A stretch of DNA of 64,000 nt. It comes from Pyropia haitanensis. Its lineage: Eukaryota > Rhodophyta > Bangiophyceae > Bangiales > Bangiaceae. The translations under genes and the position numbers were made by a program. Of this stretch, positions 42,973-54,189 are shown piece by piece. The notes below the pieces were generated by a model. It ran no database searches, had not been told where the DNA came from, and worked only from the letters and a program-made list of their open reading frames with translations. Where the stretch lies: the NCBI GenBank assembly GCA_008729055.1, contig SDUX01000008.1, positions 4,613,756-4,677,755 on the forward strand, read 5' to 3'. Every line of letters starts with the position of its first letter. The stretch's first letter is position 1.

Positions 42973-45900
42973 GGGCGGAGGGAGTGGGCTGGGCCGGGTA
43001 GGGGCCCGAGAGGGGCGAGAACCGGTCCAGCCGCCGCGTCGGCCGGCCAGCCGAAGAGGGGGGGTGCCCGGCCAGGCTAAGGCCAAGGTGCGATGGGGAC
43101 CGGGGAGGCGGGTAGAACAACGATGGGCGGCGGGCCTCGCAGCGGCGCGGCGGGGCGGGCGGCTGCGCGGGGAGGCGGATCAGCTCGACTTGCAGACACT
43201 GGATCTGGGAGGAACAATAACGGCGTGTTCGTCGGCCCCGAGCGCTGGCGCTCAGCTCTCGAGCAAACCGCTCTGCGGGCGCCGCCAGCGCATCCGGACA
43301 CGGCGCCGGCGCACGCGCTCTTTCGCGGCCAGCGCACGCCACGGCGGCGCCAGCGCACGCGGCCGCCTCCCCCCTCCGCGTCCCCACACGCCGACGGGCC
43401 GCCAGCACACAACGCGGTGGCCCCAGCAACAGGGGCTCCACCCGCGCAATCCCCCTCGCTCCCGCCAGTCGTCGCCGCCCGGCGCCCCCTGCCCCCCCCG
43501 CCGCGCGCCTGGTGCGGCGGTTGCGTGGGCGCCGCCGCCGCCGCCTTCCGGCAGGGGGGCGGCTACACCATTATGCCGCTCGCCGGCGGCGGGGGGGGAA
43601 GAGATCGGATCATCGCCTGGAAAGGGCACGTTGTCTCCTTTTGGCGGCGGGGGGGAATGATCTCCGCGGTGGGGGGGGGGTAGGGACCTCCTCCACACCC
43701 GCGTACTCCTGACTGCCAAGCTCACACGCTCCCCTTCCTTGACGCGGGTGGCTCCAGCGGCATGCACCATCCCCCTCCTCACGGGCGCGGTGGCTGCCGC
43801 GGCCACCGCCGCAGTGTGCGCGGACGCCGCTAACCTCGACAGCGCGCCGCGAGTGGACCCCCCAACATGCGTTCTGCTTGCGGCCTTCCTCTTGTGGCTC
43901 CACCCCCTCAGTTACCATCATGGGCATGGTAGCCCCTTCCTCGTCAGGCTTTCTCCTCGAGAACCGGGGGGCACGGTCGACGGCTCCACCAAACGGGAGC
44001 ATGGTGCCCGGCGCCCTTCGCAGCGAACGACGCCGTTACCGTGTTGCTCGGAAGAGCACGTGGCCCGCGGTTGCAGATTCTCACGAATAAAGCACCCTTA
44101 ATTTTTGTCAACATGTGAGCACACAGTACAGAGCGGAGCCTACAAGTCCATGGAGAATTGGATTGCTGCGAATTTACGACGACAGTCCTGGATGACACAC
44201 TTTCCATTGGTCCAACATCGCTCAGTCAGCCGCCTCATGCAGGCCGCGACAGGGTGGACTCACGCGGCAAGCAGGCAACGGCGTATTCTTCCTGAATGTA
44301 GCCGATCGTCGTGGCAACCTCGATATCCAGCGCGCCTTTCCAAGTGCCCGCCGCGGCCGTTTGGGGACACTCGATATCCAGCACGTCTTTCCAATCGACC
44401 TCCGCTGTCGAACCGCCGCCCTGCGGCCGCCCCTTCGGAAGGATGCCCCTCGCCCTCTCATCCGTCGACGCCTCTCGCATCCCCTCCTCGCGGGCAGATA
44501 CAGAAGATATGGCGCTGGATTTAGTGGCCCCCTTCGCCCCTTGCTGCGCAGGCGGGGCGGGCGCGCCGCCAACGGGTGTGCCGCGTGGCAGCGACGCACC
44601 CCCCCTCGCCTACCCCGCCACGCCCGGTCGTGAATGCGATTGCCCGCCAGGCCCTTCGTGGTAGACGTGCCCCTCAGGCCCCGCTCGATGGGCCGCCAGG
44701 CCGCTCTCCTGCCCCCTCGAGGGGACGGCGAAGAGGACCCCCCCGCTCGTCCGATGGCAGCCCCCCCACTCGCTGAAAGCGGCGGCGGGCCCCCCATCCC
44801 CCTCAAAGGGGCCATGGCCCGCCGAGGCACTCGCACGGGCGGGGCACAGGATGCATTCCCCCGTCCGCACCTTCCCGCTGGACCGCCCCCAGTGGGTTCA
44901 AACACGATATAAGCGCGAACTGGCTCTCACGGCGTCGGGATAGCTTCCTTACAGAACCGGACACTCCCATAGGCGTCGTGACTGCTGGTCTGCACTTATC
45001 CTCAGCGTATGCAGGATGTGGAGGACCCGCCGCGGCTGCGCCCCACACCGGGCCACGAACTGACGGGACAAAGGAGGCGGTCCACCCAGCGGCGAGAAGA
45101 AATGGCGCGCGCGCCCCCCCAACGGGGAACGCGGGGAGCCCGTCCCCGACCCGCGCCACACCGCTACTCTCCCCAGTGGCTCCCCCTCAACCACACGAGT
45201 GTCCTCCTGTGCACATTGGGGCGGTTGGGCCACACCCGCAATGCCACCGGCGCACCCACCCAGCTCTCCTCTCTTGTGGATACACGCATAGTCGTGCGTT
45301 GGAAGCTTCCTCAGAGGCCACACGCCCCGCCCACGCGACCGCCCGCGGTCCATTTAGTGTGTCCATTTCCAGACCCGGCCTCTGCACGCGCGACGCCGGC
45401 CGTGGCGAATTACGCACCGCCCAGAGCGACGCGCGCGGCTCCGCCAGGGCGCAGCTGGGGGGCCTCTTCCCCCCTCGCCTTACACGCCCCGAATGCCCGC
45501 CTGCCCACCCCCGCCCCCGCACCGTCGTCGCTCTGCAGAGATCCCCTCCCTCGCCGCGTGGCACTCCCTTTCCCCACCCAGCCCCGTGACCCACCCCCTC
45601 TGCACCGCCGTAACGGGCCGCGGCTCCCTCCGCGGACACCTCCCCCCCCCCCCCCCCCCCCTCCCGCTCCGCCCCGTGACCCGCGTTGCACGGCCGTGCC
45701 GGCCGACGCGGGGGTGACCCTTGACACAACCGCCGAGGCACAAGTGCCCTTTCGCCCGTCCGTGACCGCCCGATCGCGCAGTCGCGACCGCCGCAATTGT
45801 CGCCGCCCCTGCCACTCCCGCCGCCGAGGCTGCCGACGCGACCGCCACCGCCGCTGCCGCCGCCGCCGCTACCGCTACCGACGCTGCCCCCACCGCTGCC

Positions 45901-46108
45901 GCTGCCGCTGCGGCCGCTGCCGCTGCGACCGCCACAGCGGCATTTGCACCCGCAGCAGCCGCCGAGCACCGGCGGCGACCGCGGCGACCGCGCCCTCGCG
46001 ACGGCCGCCGCGCGTATCTCCACGTCGCCGCGAGGGGGTTTGGTGACGCCGTGCTGCCGCTCCGCACCTCCCCACCTCCCATCCCCCCCGTCCATTCCCC
46101 ACTGGGCA
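42973..46108. other. Intergenic, no gene recognised
   Basis: This holds GC-rich flank of the Rieske gene, then mixed sequence at 43700-45400. A partial direct repeat, CTCGATATCCAGC, occurs at 44320 and 44369. C-runs lie at about 45645-45662. Open frames are Pro/Arg-rich without domains. Confidence 0.5.
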
Positions 46109-47477
46109 ATGGCATCGTGGCCGCGCCGCGGCTTGCCCTCTCCTGACGACGGTGCCGACCCGACACTGCCTGTCGGTACCGCCGCCAGAGGTGGTGAGGG
46201 TGGCGGCGGCGGCGGCGCCCGCCGCGCCGACGCGGCGTGTCCGCCGGCACCGGCCGTGCCGTCGCCGCCGCCGGCACCACCGTGGGCACTGGCAGCGGCC
46301 GCTGCGGCGGTCGCGCCGCCGCCACCGCCGCCGCCACCGCCGCCGCCACCGCCGCCGTGGCCGACGTCAGGCGGCCTGCTGGGCGGCTGGCGCGGTGCCC
46401 GTCATGACGCCGCGGCGGCCCGCCACCGGCACGATGGCGGCGGTGGTGGCCACGCCCGCGGCGGCGGCGGCGGCGTCGCTGGCGGGTCCGCCTCGGCGGT
46501 CGGGAGTGCTACCGTTGACTCGCCCGTGCTGCCCCTGCCGTGCCCGTCCGCCGCTCGGGACACCACGGCGGCAGTGGCGGCGGCGGCGGCGGCGTGGGGC
46601 GGCACTACCGCCCACGATGCCCGGGATGGCGCCGCTGCTGGCGGTTTCGCCGCGGGTGACCGCCGCGTCGGCGGAGCCGCCTTTCCCCCTGGGCTCGCCG
46701 TCGACACGCCCTACTCTCTACTGAGCGACCTTTCCGCGGCGGCCGCGGCGGCGGGCTGGACGGTCGGGGCGATCGGGCTAGCAGGGCGTGGCAGTGCTCG
46801 CCCAGACGACGAGCGGGGGAGGGGCGCCGCCGCCACGGCCGCCGCCGGCACCACCGCCGCGACCGCCGCGACCGCGACCGCCGCGGCCGCCGCCGCTGCA
46901 GTCACTGCCACAGCCGCGGCCGCGGCTGCCGGGGGTGGCGGGACGGTCGAACCCGCAGACGTGGCGCGGCGGGCGGCGGCGGCGGCGGCGGCTGTCGGGG
47001 GGGCCGCCGCCGCGGCCGACGGCTGGGCGCTCCGGTCAGTGGAGCTGTGGTCGGCCGCCGGTCCGTGGGCGCCGCCGCCGCGCCACGGCACCGACGCGGC
47101 GGCCGCGGCGGCCGCGGTGGCGGCGGCGATGGTGGCTGGGGCGGCGAGGGTGGACGAGGCGGGCGCGGCGGGCGCGGGGGCGGAGGCGCCCCTGACAAGG
47201 ACGGCCGCGCCCGTGGCGGCGGCGCAGCCCCGGGCGGGGTGGCCGCCGTCGGGGGCGCGGTCTCCACCGCCGCCTCTCCGCATCCCGCCGTGGGGCGCCT
47301 CGCCGCCCGGCGCGTCCGTGGTCGCGGCGGCGGCGGCGGCGTCGGCGGTGGTGGCCGCGGCGGCGGCCGAGACGGCGGCGACGGCGGCTGCGGCGGCGAC
47401 GGTCGCTACCGCGGCCGCGTCGGTGCGCGACGCGGGCGGCGGGCTGCCGCCGCGACCGGCCGTGGAGCCGTCGATGG
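46109..47477 (+). CDS. Unrecognised domain exon, copy 2 (spliced to C2H2 exon)
   Basis: ATG 46109 (MASWPRRGLPSPDDGADPTL) is followed by Gly-, Ala- and Pro-rich stretches. Two conserved blocks follow: YSLLSDLSAAAAAAGWTVGA with IGL (46712-46782) and VEPADVARRAAAAAAAVGGA ... DGWALRSVELW (46947-47076). These correspond to the blocks in copy 1 at 36600 and 36911, with the shared core GW.L..VEL and a following W.PPP. The exon ends ATG G|GTACGT at 47477 in phase 1. The proposed next exon starts at 48218 with AC CTG, restoring GAC-CTG in the zinc-finger frame. The domain resembles nothing I recognise; its helix-strand feel is inference only. Confidence 0.5.
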
Positions 47478-48217
47478 GTACGTTTTGGGGGGAGACGGAG
47501 GGGGAGGTGCGCCCGCGTGGCAGGGCGGCGGAGCGGTCGGGGAGAGGGGGCGGTGTGGGCAAAGTGTGGCGGCAGGGGCGCCGCCTGCTCACGGGGTGGC
47601 GGGGTGTGGTGCGCCCGCCCGCCCGCCCGCCCGTCCGCTCGCCCGCCTGCTCGCTTCCTCGACCGCTGCCGCCGTCGTCACCGTTGTACCGCTTGGTGGC
47701 GCCTCACCAGCCCGAGAAGCATGGAGGGGTACGGAGCGGGCTGGCCGCCGAGCGGCCATACCCGCGGCGGCGGTCCTCTCCTACCCGCTTCCCCCCCACC
47801 AACCCTGCACAAGACCATCCGTTGTCATTTCCTCCCCCCCTGCTCGTCCATCTGATCTCTTTGCACCGACTTGGGGCGCCCCCCTTGGGCGGGGCAGCAC
47901 CCCCCACCTGGCTGAAAAAAATGGAACGGCCCCTGCGGACACCCGACCATGCCCCGCGCTGACGCCCGATCGACCGTCGCCCCCTGCTGCCCCCCCGACT
48001 CGCGGGGCGTGTGCCGCCTGGCTGTCCTCTCATCGTGACGGGAGCCGCCGGCGGCGTTCCCCCGCCCCCGACCGCGCCCCTTCTTCCTTGCCTCCTCCTC
48101 TCCCGTCACCTCGACGCCACGACTTGGCCGTCACGCCCCCGCCACTGTTTGGCTGGTCTTTCCCTATTGGTTACTTGCGTCCCCCCTCCCCCGATCACTT
48201 CACGGCGGGCGCCGCAG

Positions 48218-48373
48218 ACCTGCTCGCCCTCCTCGCGGCGCCGCCGCGCCCGACGCGGCGGGCGCACGCCCCGCCTACCCTCCCCCTCTCGTCGTCCGCG
48301 CCGCCGCGGCGGCCACCACCGCCGCCGCCGCCACTACCCGCGCATCTGCACCCATGGAGGAGTGCCGTGCCGA

Positions 48374-48436
<63 letters not shown>

Positions 48437-50007
48437 TGCCGCCGCCGCCGCCACCGCCGCCGTCGCCGCCACAACCACCCCGCACGCCGCTGCTGCTGCC
48501 GCTCTTTCCCCACCCACAGCCCCTGCCATCACCGCTGCCGTGGGTAACAGCTGCCGCTGCGTTCACGGCCGGGGCGCCCGCCACGCCGCTGTCGGCGCCC
48601 CCACCTGCGGCGAGGCAGGGGGGGGAGTTTCCACCGCCACTGCCGCCGCTGCCGCCCCTCCCACGCGCGTCGTCGGCGCCAACGTTGCCGTCTGGGCTGT
48701 CAGACCCGCGGCTGCTCGACTACAGCGGCGGCGGTGATGGCAGCGGCGGCCTCTCATCCAGATGGCCGCCGCCGTTGCGGTTGCCATTGATCGAGGACTC
48801 GGACAGTGGCGGTCGCGGCGGCTGCAGCGGCGACGGCGGCAGGGGCAGCGGCGGCGGCTGCAGCGGAGGCGGCAGCAGCGGCAGAGGTGGCGCGATGGAC
48901 GCGCGGGTGGGCGGCGGCCTCTCCGCCGCAATGTTGTTCGACACGCCCAGAAGACTGCCTCCGCCTGTCGGGGTGGGCCCCCCGCCGCCGCCGCCGCCGC
49001 AGCCGCCGCCGCCGCCGCCGCCACCCGGCAGCTGCCCACCCGTCGCCGCCGCGAGGGGCGGCGTCGCCCCCCTCTTCCCCCCCCCCCCCAACCTTGCGTC
49101 CTCCCCCCCCCCCCCTGCGGCCCCACCCCGCTCCGGCGCCAGCCACCCCCTCCAGCGGCGCCTCGCGGGCTCGTCGCCCGGCCGCCCCCACAGGTGCACC
49201 GTCTGCGGTGCGGCGTTTGCGCTCGCGTTCAACCTCACCACCCACGCGCGGACTGTGCACCGCAAGGAGCGGCCGCACGCGTGCAGCGTGTGCGGGCGCG
49301 CGTTTGGGGAACGCGGCAACCTGTCTCGCCACGTTGCCGCGCGCCACGGGGGGGCCCGCCGCTTCCGGTGCGGCGCGTGCGGCGCCGCGTTTCACCGCAA
49401 GGCCCACCTGGATGACCACGCCGCGACGGCGCACGGCGTGCGCCGGCCGATGCGGGTGCGGATGGGGGGGGGGGGGGGCGGGGGGGCAGCGGTGGGGGAG
49501 GGGGGTTCCACAACGTGCCCGCCGCGTCATTTGCCAGGGGCGCCACCGGCGGCGCGCCGGCCGCCGGTGTCACCCCCACTGCTGCTGCTGCTGCCGCTAC
49601 TGCCGCGACGGACCGTGTGGCTGGCGACGGCGGCTGGGGGGGTGCCGCGGCCGGGTGGGGGAACCGAGCCGCCTCCCCGGTCGAAACAGCGGCCGACGCC
49701 CGGGCAGCGGACGACGCATCGGTCGTGTGGGCGGGGCCCGTCGTCGCCGCCGTCGCCGCCGCCGCGGACGTCGGGGACGACCGGACGACGGCGGCCGAGG
49801 CCGCAGCCGCCGCCGCCGTGGCCGCCAGGCAGGCCGCCGCTGGCACCCGCGGCGGCGTGGCGCACGGGAGAGGTGGCGGCAGCAGCAGCCGCGGCGGCAT
49901 CGGCGGGGACGGTCGCGGTGGCGACGGGGCGGGCGGCGGCGCCTACGACCGGGCCTCGTGAAAAGACCGCGGCGGCCATCAAACCCAGGCGAGAACCACC
50001 TCCCTAA
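48218..50007 (+). CDS. C2H2 zinc-finger exon, copy 2 (3 fingers)
   Basis: The segment opens after GCCGCAG at 48217 with DLLALLAAPPRPTRRAHAPP, parallel to LALLSS at the start of copy 1. Poly-Pro and Gly/Ser-rich sequence follows. Three fingers lie at about 49200-49440: CTVCGAAFALAFNLTTHART, CSVCGRAFGERGNLSRHVAA and CGACGAAFHRKAHLDDHAAT. They match fingers 2-4 of copy 1 one for one, including the KERPHA linker; the N-terminal single finger of copy 1 is absent. A 14-base G run at about 49465 lies just after the fingers. The given frame runs to 50007, but the adjacent frame (MPAASFARGATGG..., stop 49961) looks more protein-like, so a run-length error is likely. There is no start codon of its own near 48218, which supports splicing from the exon ending at 47477. 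Confidence 0.72.
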
Positions 50008-51307
50008 CCTCAAAAAGGAAATATTCTAGGCCATCGGCCCGCGTGCGCCCTCGCCGCGCCGCCCAAGAAGCCGCACGGGCAAGGGCGGTCTGGACGAGGG
50101 GCAGCCGGCGCACGCGGATGGACGTGCAAACCACGCCGCTCCCCGCGCGGTCCATGGGTAGGCAGAGTGCCTGGGGGGTAGCGGGCGCCGCCGCGGCGAG
50201 CACGGCGGTGACGGTGACTGCTGGTCCTGCAGTCAACGTCAAGAGCAACAACCTCAAACCAATATAAAAATGACGACTGGGCCGCGGACCGTGTCCTACT
50301 AAACCCCCCAAGAAGCAGCTCTGAGAAGGCGGTTGACCGGGGGGGGCGTCTCACACGAATGGGATACACAAGACCACTCCCCACCGTGTGCGGTGGGGGA
50401 GTGGGGAGAGCGGCCACTGTGGGTGGGTGACTCGGCTTGCGCGTGCACGGCGGCAGCGAGGCGGAGCGGGCGCGGAGGGATGCGGTTCGGCGGGTGGCGG
50501 CGGTGCGACGCTGCAGCTTACCTCTGCTGTTTTTCTGCAGGGCACCGTCAATACGCGCCTGCCGGGCGGACAGCTTCGGTGCGCGGCGGCGACAGCGACC
50601 AAGGCAGTTGCGGCAAAGCACGGCTGCGTGGGCTGCGCTGCTGGACTCCTGATCGTGGCCGCAGCCGCTCTTCTCCGCCCTGCCCGTTTGTTTCACTTGA
50701 AGAGGTGACTGACGGAGGGGCGTTGCGAGAGGAAAGAACGAGGCGGATGTCCAGAGAGGAGGGAGAGGAGGTTCGGGGGGGAGAGCGGGAAGGTACGACA
50801 GAAGTGGGCGGTCAGAAGGGCCAGGGACAAGTGGCGACGCGGCGCGCAGGGGCGGCCGGCGGTTCCGACATAGGGAAAGCCGAGCAAGAAAGACGACTCG
50901 TCCATCGTGTCTCCCCACTTGTGGCATCCTGTCGCGCGTGGTGGGCCACATGCGGGCACCGCGGACGACAGTCGCATCGCGGGGGCGGCGGGAGCCGTAC
51001 GCCTTCATTGGCGGCGCGCCTTGCTCTTGCAGCTGCCACCACCCTCACCTAGAGTGTGCCGCGGCTGGTGATGGCCGCCCTGACGAGGGCCAAGGGGGGC
51101 CAACAAACCTGGGACGGTGTGGCGGCCGGTATGGGCGGAAGTAGTCGTATCGGCGCGTGCGTCATCCGAAGGACAACCGATGGGCCCGCACCGGCTGTGC
51201 GTCGGCGGGGTCACAAAGGCGGACGACAGAAACAGGACGCGTACGCGCAGTGAAATGCGTGGCAGTCGCTTCAAACCTATCAGCCGTGCGCCCATCCATC
51301 GCAGGAT
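50008..51307. other. Intergenic, convergent 3' flanks
   Basis: This lies between the C2H2 gene (+) and the F-box/LRR gene (-). No domain-bearing frame. The stretch 50120-50280 has a moderately A-rich end (AACCTCAAACCAATATAAAAATG) that could hold a polyadenylation region. Confidence 0.5.
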
Positions 51308-52963
51308 TCACGGCGACCGACCAACGACCCGCCCGCGAGCGCAGCTCCACGTCTCGTCCCCAATGGACAGGTGCCGCAGGGCCGGCAGCAGGGATGCCAA
51401 TCTCCCGGCAGTCTCTTCCGTCGTTGAGCTTGCGGAAACCGTTTTCGGCCGAAAGAGCGCGTGTCGAGACAGGCGCGTGCCAGACGTCCATAGTGTGTGC
51501 AGCATAGATGACCCATAGTCCACACACGCGCCACCGAGCCCAGGGGAAGACCGCAGAGTGCGTTGCTCCGGGTGCGAACATCCAGGCTGCGCATGGTCTG
51601 CTGCCGTGCGCTCATGCACCTCTAACGTGAGACGGATGAGCCCCGCTAGACGCGCAAGCGGGGCGAGCGTCGCCGCCTCCAGGCCAGGGACACAAATGGT
51701 CAGGTCGTGCAGCGACGCGACCTCGTTGCCGTCATCGCAAAGACGCTGCAGGAGCTCCCGCGTCCAGCAGCCAAAACCGCCGAGATCGAGACTGGCGGGT
51801 AACGCAGCGCAGCTCTTGAGGGCTGCCACGTGCTGCAGCCCAACCACCGCGTCAGAAGTTGGGCGTAGGGGAGGGGCTAACTCCGCCAGCCGCCACAGCC
51901 GAAGCCGGTGCAGCCTACGCCCCCGCAGTGTGTGCAGCAGGTCAAGGGAGCTGCCTGCAGCACCAGTGAGTGAGCCTGCCACGCACGACAATGAAGCCAA
52001 TTGTGGGAAGGTCCGTGGGAATGGCCAGCACCGCCCAGTATCCCCGTCCAGGCCGCCACAGCCACCCTCAAGCACCAGCGTTTCCACCAATGGACATGCC
52101 GCAGCCACCAGCCGAGCCGTCTCCCGACAGACGTAGCAGCTCAGCCACAGCGTCCGCAGCGCGGGCATGCAAACGACACGACGCAGGAGGGAGAGGAGGT
52201 ACCCCTGGGACCACACAAACCCCTCTGGCGGGGTGGCGCCACGCGCATCGACGGCAATGTGTAGCTCTTGAAGGGTGGGCCGGTGGCGGCCGAGCACCGA
52301 CAGGACCCCCCGGTGTTGGTCCGCGTCGCGCAACGCCTTGTCCCGTGCGTCCAGCCCGCCCAGCCGCAGGCACCGCAACGGCACCGAGCTCACTCGCTGG
52401 TACCACAGCGCCGCGACCGCGCTGTGGTCGCACGCGAGGGAGGAGATGGGCAAAGGTGAGAGCGCCCCGCGCAGGAGGCCCCAAAAGATGTCCAACGCGA
52501 GCGTCCCGTAAGGCGTGACCGCCTGGTCGGCTACTTGGTCAGACAGGACCACGCGACAAACGTTGTGGGCGTGGCGCAAAAAGCCTTGGAGGGAGAAGAG
52601 CCGCCGCTGTAATCGCTCTCCCGCCGGGGATGCCAACAGGGCCGCCCCGGAGAGGCGCCCGTCGGGCGCGGGGTCGCCCTCCCCATCCACCTCTACAAAG
52701 GGCAGCGCCGCGCTGTGGATGTGCACCTCTCTGACAGCGCTGTAACCAACAGCGGCCAGCCGCCGGCATGTCAGCAGCAGGGGGACGTGGTCGCTCCGTC
52801 GGTGGCCGCCCACGCACCCCGCGATGCAGCCAACGACCAGCCGCAGCGCGTCGTCGGGGAGGTCCAGGAGGTCCACCTTCCCAGTCTCATCGCTACGCCC
52901 GCTCACAATCGAGGCCCCCGCGCCGTCAGCGTCACCCGGCCGCCGCAGCGTGTCCCCTTCCAT
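51308..52963 (-). CDS. F-box/LRR protein
   Basis: One uninterrupted frame of 551 residues runs from ATG 52963 (MEGDTLRRPGDADGAG). Residues about 31-75 (VDLLDLPDDALRLVVGCIAG ... VPLLLTCRRLAAVGYSAV) form an F-box that would bind Skp1. From about residue 150 onward leucine-rich segments recur (LRCLRLGGLDARD, LQELHIAVDARG, LRTLWLSCYVCRE, VETLVLEGGCGG, LHRLRLWRLAEL, LIRLTLEVHERT, LRHLSIGDETW). The arrangement predicts a substrate receptor of an SCF ubiquitin ligase acting in the cytosol or nucleus. Unlike its neighbours it has little low-complexity sequence and no frame break. It is not closely similar to the LRR gene at 6.5-10 kb. The target is unknown. Confidence 0.85.
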   Translation of the reverse strand: MEGDTLRRPGDADGAGASIVSGRSDETGKVDLLDLPDDALRLVVGCIAGCVGGHRRSDHVPLLLTCRRLAAVGYSAVREVHIHSAALPFVEVDGEGDPAPDGRLSGAALLASPAGERLQRRLFSLQGFLRHAHNVCRVVLSDQVADQAVTPYGTLALDIFWGLLRGALSPLPISSLACDHSAVAALWYQRVSSVPLRCLRLGGLDARDKALRDADQHRGVLSVLGRHRPTLQELHIAVDARGATPPEGFVWSQGYLLSLLRRVVCMPALRTLWLSCYVCRETARLVAAACPLVETLVLEGGCGGLDGDTGRCWPFPRTFPQLASLSCVAGSLTGAAGSSLDLLHTLRGRRLHRLRLWRLAELAPPLRPTSDAVVGLQHVAALKSCAALPASLDLGGFGCWTRELLQRLCDDGNEVASLHDLTICVPGLEAATLAPLARLAGLIRLTLEVHERTAADHAQPGCSHPEQRTLRSSPGLGGACVDYGSSMLHTLWTSGTRLSRHALFRPKTVSASSTTEETAGRLASLLPALRHLSIGDETWSCARGRVVGRSP

Positions 52964-54189
52964 GGGCGGGTCCTTTAGCCAGGCGCTCGCCGTCAGCTAC
53001 CCCCCCACCCCCGGCCACGAGCGCCAGCGCATGCGGCCCCACCCCCGCCGCACGTCGGCGGGCGGGTGCGCCAGGCCAAGGCACCCCCCCCACAAGCCCG
53101 GGAAGGGGATCCGTAACGTGCAACCGACGGCGGTGCGGCGCCCACAGCCTCTGTCCACCGGTGACAGCAAGAAAACGTCCGGGAGGGGGAGGGGGGAGGG
53201 AAGAAAGCGCGCCGGCGAGCTTGTGACAGAGGGGAGAGCCCGCCACGAACGATGCCCGCGGGGGCGGCAATGGCACCCACGGCTCGAGGAGACGGTCGTG
53301 GTGGCGACGGCCGTGGATGGCGACGGCCCATGGTGCGGGGTACGGCGGAACGACCCGCGGGCAAGAATGGCCTGTCGTGGACGCCCGTGCTTGCACCGTC
53401 TCCAGCGCGTTGCGTGCACCCACGCGTCAACAATCAAGACGATCAGAATACAAGTACATGAGCACGAGACTTGTGTCTCGGTACACCACACATTTGAGTC
53501 ACAACACAAAAATGTTATGAAAATCTTGTTTGAAATACATTATTTTCATGTTACACGGCCAAAAGGACGTAATTCTTCCACTATCGTTGGTGGGCAGTCG
53601 CGCCAATCGTCATCTGCACCGGATCACTCCCGGCCTCGCGCGTCTGCCGGGCACGACGTTGTGCGTCGCACGCCCGCCACCGCCTCTGTCACTGCCACCG
53701 CATCCTCGGCGTGTGGGGTCTGCCCGCGGGCATCCCGTCGCCGCCCCTGTGTCCCTGTAGGGCATCTTCGCTGCTGCACTGTTCCTGCAGTGCCGTACTG
53801 TAGGGTGCGGCAGGCAAGGCCGGGTCGGGCGCCCAGGCGCGTCGCTGCGACCGCCTCCCCGTCGCACGCTGCAGCCGCGACGGTCGGTCACGGCGTTCTA
53901 TCCTTTGGCTGTGCTCTCCCGCGGCGGACCGCTTCCCGTGCTACCCGTTGTTCCCTGCTGCATCCCCTACGTTTTTCTTTCTTCTGCTGTGCCGGCAGTG
54001 TGGTACCCATCCCTCCTCTGCCCTGCCACTTTGGCTCGTGCATTTCTTCGGCATACCCGCGACCTGACCCTTCCCCACCCCCCTCCCCCTCTCCCCCTCG
54101 AGCGTTTCCGGGAACCCTGTCTCCCCCTCCCCTCTCATTGCACTCCACCCCCACCCCCCTTCCCTCTCCCCCTCCTCGCCGCTTTCGCC
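52964..54189. other. Divergent intergenic region
   Basis: This is upstream of both the F-box/LRR gene (-) and the carrier gene (+). It contains an AT-rich patch at 53490-53560. The last 130 bp before the carrier ATG is almost pure pyrimidine on the plus strand (CCCTCTCCCC-type), a feature also seen before the KH-like gene. No gene recognised. Confidence 0.55.
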
